Below are positions 1-6,194 of a stretch of 14,189 bases of DNA, piece by piece. The stretch is taken from assembly GCA_937967535.1 (NCBI GenBank), contig CALCMV010000147.1, forward strand, positions 1 to 14,189, in the 5' to 3' direction. The DNA comes from an uncultured Saprospiraceae bacterium. Lineage in GTDB: Bacteria; Bacteroidota; Bacteroidia; Chitinophagales; Saprospiraceae. The notes under the pieces were generated by a model. That model searched no databases. It was not told the origin of the DNA and was given only the letters and a program-made list of their open reading frames with translations. The number at the start of each line of letters is the position of its first letter. The stretch's first letter is position 1. The position numbers and the translations under genes are program-made.

Positions 1-133
1 CCGTTTAAGTTTGCTTGCGGGATAGTACTCGTCTGACGAAGGTTTTTGTGAAATGTAGTGATTTGTCTCATAAAATATTCGCTTGAATAAAGAGATTCGT
101 CTGACGAGTATTCGCTTTAGGCAAAGTTAAATG
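1..133. repeat. Imperfect palindromic repeat at window edge
   Basis: Two nested pairs of inverted arms are visible. The inner arms at 24-40 and 96-112 share about 15 of 17 positions around a GTCTGACGA core. The outer arms at 1-15 and 119-133 share about 12 of 15 positions (TTTAA-TTTGC). The outer motif TTTAACTTTGCCTAA recurs inside the element at 5982-6096, so this is part of a dispersed repeat family. It may extend beyond the window. No ORF with coding character is present. Confidence 0.5.
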
Positions 134-136
134 GCT

Positions 137-298
137 AGCCTGTTTAAATTTTTTCTGCCTGACAACCAATATCTTATGAACTTGACTTCACATCAAATCG
201 GTCACTTATCCCGATAAATTTCCTCTTTGATGCCTTGTCAAAACCATCCCGATAGCTATCGGGATTGATTATCAGTTTGAAAAAATTTAAACATGCTC
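137..298. mobile_element. MITE-like element, copy 1
   Basis: The ends are inverted repeats: AGCCTGTTTAAATTTTTTC at 137-155 and its complement, with one mismatch, at 279-297. The same pair of end types (GAGCATGTTTAAA and GAGCCTGTTTAAA) bounds the element at 5982-6096. The interior is about 120 bp, codes for nothing convincing and contains an 18-bp perfect palindrome at 247-264. There is no transposase gene, so if mobile it would depend on one elsewhere. No target duplication is visible here, and the left outer base departs from the copy-2 consensus. From memory the ends resemble those of some IS5-superfamily elements, but that is unchecked. Confidence 0.5.
247..264. repeat. 18-bp perfect palindrome (TCCCGATAGCTATCGGGA)
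   Basis: The sequence is its own reverse complement over all 18 bases. It sits inside the element at 137-298. A related half-motif, TTATCCCGATAAA at 206-218, recurs inverted at 530-542. Short palindromes of this kind are often dispersed in Bacteroidota intergenic DNA. No function can be assigned from sequence. Confidence 0.6.
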
Positions 299-300
299 TA

Positions 301-608
301 ATTGACTTTGTTATTTTTTGTACTTTATTAATTGTTGTAGAGCAAAATACAAAGTACATATGTTAATTTAAAGGCAATAGCCAAAAACTATGCCACTGAT
401 GCTAATGCTTAAATGATGAAATGCTCAATGTTTTTAATAAGTGAATTTTGAAATTTAGGGAAATCGAAATAAATAAGCTATCCAAAATGCAATATTATTT
501 TTTGTTTAATCAAGGCGCGAAAATGTGAGTTTATCGGGATAAATGACCATTTTTGTGAGGCAGAGTGAGCGAAAAAGAACGAATACGGGATTTCGTTTTA
601 CTCACAAC
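301..608. other. Gene-free stretch upstream of ruvB
   Basis: These 308 bases are AT-rich and show no ORF with coding character and no strong hairpin. The only pattern is the 13-bp motif at 530-542 that is inverted relative to 206-218. A weak promoter-like pair for ruvB (TGTG at 524-527 and CATTTTTG at 548-555) is present but not convincing. Confidence 0.5.
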
Positions 609-672
609 ATTCATTCATTCATTCATTTACTCATTCATTCATTCATTCATTCATTCACTCACTCACTGATTC
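609..672 (+). repeat. ATTC/ACTC tetranucleotide tract before ruvB
   Basis: There are sixteen consecutive 4-bp units in perfect register, mostly ATTC with ACTC variants, including six uninterrupted ATTC copies at 633-656. The tract ends six bases before the ruvB ATG, so it would form the ruvB leader, and no Shine-Dalgarno sequence lies between. Its complement, GAATGAGT-type sequence, begins at the ruvB stop. Uninterrupted tetramers could vary in number by slippage. Confidence 0.85.
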
Positions 673-678
673 GATTGT

Positions 679-1704
679 ATGCAGAATCCTAATTTGGACC
701 CAACAGACGATAATTTTGTACCGGAAGAACGACAGGTAGAACGTGCTTTGCGTCCTAAGTCGCTTAGTGATTTTTCGGGACAACCAAAATTGGTAGAAAA
801 CCTTGACATTTTTATACAAGCAGCCAAAAAACGCGGTGAAGCACTCGACCACGTACTACTGCACGGTCCGCCGGGACTGGGCAAAACCACTCTGGCGCAT
901 ATCGTTTCCAATGAATTAGGGGCAAATCTCAAAATGAGTTCCGGTCCCGTACTCGAAAAACCCGGCGACCTCGCCGGACTCCTCACCAATCTCGATGATT
1001 GCGATGTCCTGTTTATTGATGAAATTCACCGCCTCAATAATGTCGTGGAAGAGTACCTCTACTCGGCGATGGAAGACTACCGTATTGACATTATGATTGA
1101 TAGCGGACCCAATGCCCGTAGTATTCAGATTACACTCAACTCCTTTACCCTCGTGGGGGCAACTACTCGTATGGGCTTGCTCACCGCACCGATGCGGGCG
1201 CGTTTTGGGATTAATTGCCACTTGGATTATTACGACATACCCACACTTACAAAAATTGTAAAACGCTCGGCGGGTATTCTCGAAATTGAAATTCAAGATG
1301 CCGGTGCCTTAGAAATTTCGCGCCGTAGCCGGGGTACGCCGCGTATTGCCAATGCACTGCTACGACGGGTACGCGACTTTGCGGAGATAAAAGGTAATGG
1401 CATCATTGACCTCGAAATCGCCAAATACGGACTCTCGGCACTCAATGTAGATGAAAGCGGACTCGACGAAATGGACAATAAAATACTCGCCACCATTATC
1501 CACAAATTCAAAGGCGGTCCGGTAGGCATCAGTACAATCGCAACCGCAGTCGCCGAGGAAGCCGGAACCATCGAAGAAGTACACGAACCTTTCCTGATTC
1601 AAGAAGGCTATATCCAACGTACCGCACGCGGGCGCGAAGCCACCGATAAAGCCTATCAACATTTAGGTGTAGTGCCGCCCGCACAGTCGGGAACACTTTT
1701 TTAA
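679..1704 (+). CDS. ruvB: Holliday junction branch-migration ATPase RuvB
   Basis: RuvB is the AAA+ motor that, with RuvA, drives branch migration of Holliday junctions before RuvC resolves them. The 341-residue length is normal for the family. Visible landmarks are Walker A GPPGLGKTT (residues 63-71), Walker B LFIDE (111-115), the sensor GATTR (160-164), the arginine-finger segment APMRARFG (from residue 170), the RGTPRIANALLRR sensor-2 segment (about 218-230) and the C-terminal winged helix with GGPVGISTIA (about residues 270-341). The start is the first in-frame ATG and gives the usual N-terminal length. No ruvA or ruvC is adjacent. The gene is bracketed by simple repeats: ATTC units end 6 bp before the ATG, and complementary GAATGAGT-type units begin at the stop codon. 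Confidence 0.97.
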   Translation: MQNPNLDPTDDNFVPEERQVERALRPKSLSDFSGQPKLVENLDIFIQAAKKRGEALDHVLLHGPPGLGKTTLAHIVSNELGANLKMSSGPVLEKPGDLAGLLTNLDDCDVLFIDEIHRLNNVVEEYLYSAMEDYRIDIMIDSGPNARSIQITLNSFTLVGATTRMGLLTAPMRARFGINCHLDYYDIPTLTKIVKRSAGILEIEIQDAGALEISRRSRGTPRIANALLRRVRDFAEIKGNGIIDLEIAKYGLSALNVDESGLDEMDNKILATIIHKFKGGPVGISTIATAVAEEAGTIEEVHEPFLIQEGYIQRTARGREATDKAYQHLGVVPPAQSGTLF

Positions 1705-1752
1705 TGAGTGAATGAGTGAATTTTGAGTGAATAATGCTGAAATGAGTGAATG
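1703..1752 (+). repeat. GAATGAGT-type repeat after ruvB
   Basis: ATGAGTGAATGAGTGAA starts at 1704, overlapping the TAA stop, and further TGAGTGAA copies follow at 1724-1731 and 1742-1752. The units are complementary to the ATTC/ACTC tract upstream of ruvB, so leader and trailer of one transcript could pair. The same motif family occurs at 11035-11165. Confidence 0.75.
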
Positions 1753-1933
1753 TGATAATGTTTTTCTTGTCCATGTATTTTATTTTTATGTATTAAAATT
1801 TATAAAGAATAAAAATAAACTTGAATTAAAATAGATTTTGACTCAAATGACTGATTATTAATCACTTAAATCGGTTTAAACTTAAAGTTAATCTTCGTTT
1901 GGTTCATTTTTCCGTAAAAAAATAAAAAATTGG
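1753..1933. other. AT-rich gap between ruvB and the CotH gene
   Basis: I see no ORF and no GC-rich hairpin followed by a T-tract that would be a clear ruvB terminator. A small palindrome, TGATTATTAATCA, is present near 1850 but is weak. Confidence 0.4.
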
Positions 1934-1964
1934 TGTGTAGGCAGTTAAAATTTGAGTAGTTTTG
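1934..1964 (+). promoter_or_regulatory. Candidate Bacteroidota-type promoter for the CotH gene
   Basis: TAGTTTTG at 1957-1964 matches the TAnnTTTG -7 consensus exactly. TGTG at 1934-1937, 19 bases upstream, matches three of four positions of the -33 TTTG box. A start about 7 bases downstream would give a leader of roughly 110 nt that includes the hairpin at 1997-2051. This is inferred from consensus only. Confidence 0.45.
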
Positions 1965-1980
1965 ATGTCCGATTAAATGC

Positions 1981-2067
1981 CGTCCGCAGTATATCCGTCC
2001 GCAGTCCGCAGTTTATTCATTAAAAGAGAAATTAGGCGGCGGACTGCGGACAGACAAACTGCAGACG
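1981..2067 (+). repeat. GTCCGCAG repeats forming a leader hairpin
   Basis: GTCCGCAG-type units occur at 1982-1989, 1997-2004 and overlapping to 2011. GTCCGCAGTCCGC at 1997-2009 is perfectly complementary to GCGGACTGCGGAC at 2039-2051, with a 29-nt loop. A weaker ACTGCAGACGAC follows. The hairpin ends 29 bp before the CotH start codon, so it would lie in the 5' untranslated leader. It may affect translation or simply be another intergenic repeat. Confidence 0.65.
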
Positions 2068-2080
2068 ACTAAGCAGAAAA

Positions 2081-4417
2081 ATGAGACATATAGTTCTAAC
2101 TATTCTGGGCGTGCTGATGGTGACGATGTGCTTTGGGCAGAGCGAAAGGCTGTATGTCAAATTTTCGCGTGCCGCCGGCTTTTACGAAAAAAGAGTCACC
2201 GTAGAATTATCTTGCAACGACCCGGATGCGACCATATATTACACCCGCGACGGTTCTATTCCTTCCAAACGTTCGATACGTTATAAGGGAGCGTTTAGGC
2301 TCAAAAATACAACCGTAGTACGCGCCATAGCCATTAAAGGGGATAGGAAAAGTAACATCGTCAGTAATACATATCTGATTGATTTCAAGACCACTTTTCC
2401 GGTAGTTTCCCTATCCTTGAACTCTTCTTATTTGTTTGATGAAGAAATCGGACTTTTTCAAATGGGACCCAATGCGGATTCCCTCTCACCACATCATGGC
2501 GCAAATTTTTGGTCGCGCAAAGAAATACAGATTCACACCGAAATATTTGAAACGAATAAAGAACGGGTATTTGGAGCAAATACAGGGATGCGTCTTTTTG
2601 GAGGTATGAGCCGCCTTTTTCCTCAAAAATCAATGGCAATTATGACCCGTAGCCGATACGGACCGACACGCTTCAGGCATCAAATGTTTCCCGAAGAAGA
2701 TATTTCCACGTATAAATATTTTGTCCTGCGGAATACGGGTAGCGACTTTGGCAAATCGCACATCCGCGATATATTTGTCAATTCGCTCATTGATGGGGTT
2801 GACCTCGAAAAGCAAAGTTTTCGTGGCTCGCACGTCTTTCTGAATGGCGAATATTGGGGTTTGTACAATATTCGGGAGAAAGTCAATCGCTATTTTGTGG
2901 CATCGCATACGGATGTACATCGCGATAGTATGGACCTCATAGAGCATCAGGGGCGTGTGCGGCGTGGTGATATGAATCACTACAACAATATGCTCAAATA
3001 TATGCGCGAACACGACCTGCGCGACCACCAACACTACGAGCATGTAAAGACCCTCATGGAGGTCGAAAACTACATAGATTATATGACGGTGCAGATTTAT
3101 ATTGACAACCGCGATGCAGGGGGCAATATCAAATATTGGCGACCACGTAACGAAAACGGGCGTTGGCGTTGGATACTGTACGATACGGATTGGGGCTATG
3201 GTTTGCACCGCAAAGATGCTTTTGAACACAATACACTGAATTTTCACCTTGAACCGGACGGACCAAGATGGCCCAACCCGCCGTGGAGTACTTTCATCTT
3301 GCGGAATTTGATGCGAAATGATGAATTTAGATTACAATTTGTCAATCGTATGAGCGACCACATGAATACGTATTTCATACCGGAGCGCACGATTGCTCAT
3401 TTGGATAGTTTGGTGGAAATATATGACCCTGAAATGAAACTACATATCAAGCGTTGGGGCTTGAGTCGCCGTCGTCGTGCAAAGCATCTTGACCGTATTC
3501 GCGATTATGCCGAAACACGTCCGGCGGAGATGCGCGGCTTTATTCAAAAACGCTTTGCAGCAGGTGATACTGTGCGTGTGAGTATCGAATACTCGAATAG
3601 CGGACGCATTATTTTTAATGATAATATCGAAATAGAGGATGAAGATTTTACGGGTTTGTATTATGAGAATTTTCCGGTAAAATTCAATGCCCTGCCCCAT
3701 TTTGGTTATCGTTTTGTAAGATGGGAAGGGCTGCCTGATACGACTTCATTGCCAACTGTTTTTCTGGATTTGTCGGATAAAAAACACCGAATGATACGTG
3801 CCGTTTACGAAAAATCAACGCATCCGGTAGCCGGCAAAGTAATGTTCAACGAAATCAGTTGTAATAATAAAACAACGGGCGACTGGGTCGAGATTTTTAA
3901 TTATTCGGATAAAGATATTCCCCTGAAAGATTGGTATTTTTTGGATAGAAAAAATGAATACCGATTGCCTGATAGTATTTTGTTTGCCAAAGACCACATT
4001 ATACTCTGCGAAGATACGACTGCTTTTAGAAAAGTATTCGGAAGTGATAAAAACGTTATCGGACAATTTGATTTTGGACTCAGCAAACGCAAAGAACGTA
4101 TCGAACTCTACACGAATGAAGGCGCACCAATTGATAGCCTTCGCTACGCATTGGAGCCGAGCGATTCGGTATTTACCTTGAGTTTGCATGTACCCGATTC
4201 GGATAATAGTTTGCTTGACAGTTGGGATATTATTGCAGGATTTGGGACACCGGGCGTATCGAATCCTTCCTATCAGGTAGCTCTTGACGTGCAGAAAAAA
4301 GAGCAAAAACGTCGAAATAATACTTACCTGATTGGCTTCCTTGTTTTATTAGGACTGACAACCATTATCGGAACTCGCTGGCGGCTACGACGGGGAAGGA
4401 TGGTTAGTTTGAATTGA
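2081..4417 (+). CDS. Exported CotH-family kinase-like protein with lamin-tail domain
   Basis: This 778-residue protein is predicted to be exported and membrane-anchored. In order: signal peptide (1-20, ending near CFGQ); a chitobiase/FN3-like domain (about 28-100, with TIYYTRDGSIPS); a CotH domain (about 107-430) containing FLNGEYWGLYNIREKVNRYF (253-272), IDNRDAGGNIKYW (341-353) and RWILYDTDWGYG (363-374); an InlB-like beta repeat (about 498-577, with FGYRFVRWEGL); a lamin-tail domain (about 587-727, with FNEIS and GDWVEIFNYS); and a C-terminal hydrophobic helix (748-764) followed by basic RWRLRRGR. CotH proteins in Bacillus are spore-coat kinases; here the substrate is unknown. The conserved acidic residues near D342 and D368/D370 are consistent with an active fold. 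No type IX secretion C-terminal domain is evident. The stop codon lies at the edge of a mobile-element-like repeat. Confidence 0.88.
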   Translation: MRHIVLTILGVLMVTMCFGQSERLYVKFSRAAGFYEKRVTVELSCNDPDATIYYTRDGSIPSKRSIRYKGAFRLKNTTVVRAIAIKGDRKSNIVSNTYLIDFKTTFPVVSLSLNSSYLFDEEIGLFQMGPNADSLSPHHGANFWSRKEIQIHTEIFETNKERVFGANTGMRLFGGMSRLFPQKSMAIMTRSRYGPTRFRHQMFPEEDISTYKYFVLRNTGSDFGKSHIRDIFVNSLIDGVDLEKQSFRGSHVFLNGEYWGLYNIREKVNRYFVASHTDVHRDSMDLIEHQGRVRRGDMNHYNNMLKYMREHDLRDHQHYEHVKTLMEVENYIDYMTVQIYIDNRDAGGNIKYWRPRNENGRWRWILYDTDWGYGLHRKDAFEHNTLNFHLEPDGPRWPNPPWSTFILRNLMRNDEFRLQFVNRMSDHMNTYFIPERTIAHLDSLVEIYDPEMKLHIKRWGLSRRRRAKHLDRIRDYAETRPAEMRGFIQKRFAAGDTVRVSIEYSNSGRIIFNDNIEIEDEDFTGLYYENFPVKFNALPHFGYRFVRWEGLPDTTSLPTVFLDLSDKKHRMIRAVYEKSTHPVAGKVMFNEISCNNKTTGDWVEIFNYSDKDIPLKDWYFLDRKNEYRLPDSILFAKDHIILCEDTTAFRKVFGSDKNVIGQFDFGLSKRKERIELYTNEGAPIDSLRYALEPSDSVFTLSLHVPDSDNSLLDSWDIIAGFGTPGVSNPSYQVALDVQKKEQKRRNNTYLIGFLVLLGLTTIIGTRWRLRRGRMVSLN

Positions 4418-4623
4418 GTGTGTAAAACATTAGGGACATTTTAATATATTTAAACATAATTCAAAATTGAAAATTGCCACAAAGACACGAAGACACAAAG
4501 TATAAATTGCTGATAAGCATGAAAATTCTTTGTGCCTTCGTGTCTTTGTGGCAAAATTAAAGATGTGCAGTAGTATGTGTTTTGGCTTTTCATATCTGAT
4601 TGCCTCTAATATTTTACACACTC
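4416..4623. mobile_element. 208-bp MITE-like element at the CotH stop codon
   Basis: The outer ends are 18-bp inverted repeats with one mismatch: GAGTGTGTAAAACATTAG at 4416-4433 and its complement at 4606-4623. The direct repeat GTTTGAATT at 4407-4415 and 4624-4632 flanks them exactly, as a 9-bp target-site duplication would; the match continues two more bases because the element begins with GA. Inside, 27-nt arms at 4474-4500 and 4528-4554 (one mismatch, CACAAAGACACGAAG core) form a strong hairpin. No transposase is encoded. Removing the element and one duplicate would leave the CotH stop as TGA, so the insertion did not change the protein. The inner hairpin could also end or stabilise the CotH transcript. 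Confidence 0.65.
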
Positions 4624-4632
4624 GTTTGAATT

Positions 4633-4811
4633 GAAATTAAATATTCTTTGAAAAGTCCAGTGATAATTGTTTTTCGGCTATTTATCAATTTTTATTTTCT
4701 TTAAAATTAGCAAAAAAATAGAGATAAACTACTGATTATAAGCCTTATAGGTTTCGGGCAGTGACTTCACTTCAAAATCTCATAGATTTTTCTGTAAAAC
4801 GAAGTCTCACA
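4633..4811. other. AT-rich gap with weak hairpin after the DUF695 gene
   Basis: No ORF with coding character. AAAATCT at 4774-4780 and AGATTTT at 4784-4790 form a short AT-rich stem, flanked by partly complementary GTGACTTC and GAAGTCTCAC. This lies just past the stop of the leftward DUF695 gene and might be a weak 3' end structure, but it lacks the features of a good intrinsic terminator. Confidence 0.3.
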
Positions 4812-5912
4812 TCAGGGCATTGTAAACCGCCGAAAAGATTGCCAATATTTATCTTTGTAAATGTTGTAATCAACAGATAAACGGTCGGTGTATTTTTGCA
4901 AGACTTTATGCGCGACTTTTGAGGCTAATCTGAAATCCTTACAAGCAAAATAGATAAGGCGCATACCATCTGCGGTTTCTCTGCCAATATTGAGATAGCC
5001 CTCCGAATCTTTCAATTCCGCGATTATTTCATCTTCCAAAACATTCAGCAATTCGTAAGTGGGCTTGTCGGGAAGCCCTTGATTGTCAGATTCATATTGA
5101 ATTTTGACGCTCATTATCCATGGATGAGAGGCTTTGTTTTCCCATTGGAGGAGGTCGGTGTTGATGATTGCCATGAGTGGCTTGTCGTTTTCGAGCGTGG
5201 CTTCAAACATCGCATAATTGTCATTGTCGGTATCGTATCGGCTACCCTCGTAGCGTTCGATAAATTCTTTTTCCCGCCAAATCAGAAAACTTTCCAATTT
5301 GCCAATCGGTACCAATTCTTGCTCGGCTTCGTCTTTTCCGACGATTTTGATTTCGTCTATTTTGGTGGCAAAATTGAGTTCGCCAAGAAAATTATCCAGA
5401 AAAATAAACACGCCATTGGTGAGCATCGGGCGGTCTTCTTCGTTCATATCCTGATAGACAACGGTGATGTCAATTTCATCAGGAAAATCCTTATTTTCAT
5501 TGGAATAGAAAAAGATATTCTCCCCGTTGAATGTATAATCATTCATGCCGATACTTACATCCTTAATATCAAGCGCGGGTTTGAGTGCGGTGAATTTCCA
5601 GCCTTTTATATCAGGTGCCGCTTCGACCAATTCTTCTACAAAAACAATATTTTTGACCACACCATCGGGCGTAAATACCAATTCGACGGTATCATCATCG
5701 TACATGCCTGTGAGGTAGTAAAAACCGTCTTTCAACTCGCCTAATTTTTCTGAAAGCGGATTGAAAAAATGCTCTTCTAATACAGCAGGTTCGCTGCGTT
5801 TTCTGACGAGTGCGCCAAATTCAGCTTCATTCGCCTGAAACCATTGCCAAAAATCAGCATAGCTGTGAAGGGGTGTATCTTTGGATTTTAATAGGTTTTT
5901 GAAGATACTCAT
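4812..5912 (-). CDS. DUF695-like protein of unknown function
   Basis: This 366-residue protein has no signal peptide or membrane helix, so it is probably cytoplasmic. The C-terminal third (about residues 230-366) looks like a DUF695 domain: YAMFEATLENDKPLMAIIN, then SHPWIMSVKIQYE, then LPDKPTYELLNVLEDEI, ending in the alternating hydrophobic/charged FRLASKVAHKVLQKY. The N-terminal part (residues 1-225) is acidic and predicted mixed alpha/beta, beginning with a short helix and the aromatic-rich segment YADFWQWFQANEAEF. The biochemical role of DUF695 is not known. The ATG at 5912 is the most upstream one and gives a plausible N terminus. A TACATT motif lies about 28 bp upstream, resembling the box seen before the LytTR gene. 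The MITE-like element at 5982-6096 is the nearest neighbour upstream. The family call is from memory. Confidence 0.72.
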   Translation of the reverse strand: MSIFKNLLKSKDTPLHSYADFWQWFQANEAEFGALVRKRSEPAVLEEHFFNPLSEKLGELKDGFYYLTGMYDDDTVELVFTPDGVVKNIVFVEELVEAAPDIKGWKFTALKPALDIKDVSIGMNDYTFNGENIFFYSNENKDFPDEIDITVVYQDMNEEDRPMLTNGVFIFLDNFLGELNFATKIDEIKIVGKDEAEQELVPIGKLESFLIWREKEFIERYEGSRYDTDNDNYAMFEATLENDKPLMAIINTDLLQWENKASHPWIMSVKIQYESDNQGLPDKPTYELLNVLEDEIIAELKDSEGYLNIGRETADGMRLIYFACKDFRLASKVAHKVLQKYTDRLSVDYNIYKDKYWQSFRRFTMP

Positions 5913-5981
5913 CTTGTGATTTTTGATTTTTGATTGGTGTGAATGTAGCGCGATACTTCCAGTTCGCGCCGCGTTAGTTTA

Positions 5982-6096
5982 GAGCATGTTTAAAGGCTAT
6001 CCGTTTAACTTTGCCTAAGATGACGGACACTTTCAAAGTGTCAGGCATCACCAAGCCTTAAAAATCAGAGCTTTACGAAAAAATTTAAACAGGCTC
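5982..6096. mobile_element. MITE-like element, copy 2
   Basis: The ends are GAGCATGTTTAAA (5982-5994) and the complement of GAGCCTGTTTAAATTTTTTC (6077-6096). The trinucleotide TTA flanks both ends (5979-5981 and 6097-6099), like a 3-bp target duplication. Inside are TTTAACTTTGCCTAA, shared with sequence beside copy 1 (116-133), and the palindrome GACACTTTCAAAGTGTC at 6026-6042. With copy 1 this defines a small non-coding family with conserved ends and divergent interiors. The element lies upstream of the DUF695 gene and downstream of the POT gene terminator. Confidence 0.55.
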
Positions 6097-6130
6097 TTAG
6101 AGAGAAGGAGTTGGAAGCATCGTTCTATGA

Positions 6131-6158
6131 TAAAAAAAGCGGAGCTATTGCTCCGCTT
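6131..6158 (-). terminator. Intrinsic terminator of the POT transporter gene
   Basis: Read leftward, AAGCGGAGC, loop AATA, then GCTCCGCTT form a perfect 9-bp GC-rich stem, followed directly by a run of T residues. It lies 36 bp past the POT stop codon, in the right orientation for that gene. Confidence 0.85.
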
Positions 6159-6194
6159 ATATTTTGAATTATTTCTATACAAAAAAATGAAAAA

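Noticed and set aside
174..359. 61-residue leftward ORF
   Set aside because: It runs through the MITE-like element and has no coding character or family resemblance.
4270..4417. Sortase- or PEP-CTERM-type sorting signal at the CotH C terminus
   Set aside because: There is a hydrophobic helix and basic tail, but no LPXTG or PEP motif before it (the preceding text is PGVSNPSY), so a plain membrane anchor is the safer reading.
4430..4621. 63-residue leftward ORF containing ATKTRRHKE
   Set aside because: It lies wholly inside the 208-bp inverted-repeat element. The peptide comes from the CACAAAGACACGAAG repeat and is a common annotation artefact.
5079..5744. 221-residue rightward ORF
   Set aside because: It is antisense to the DUF695 gene, which has the recognisable domain and consistent codon use.
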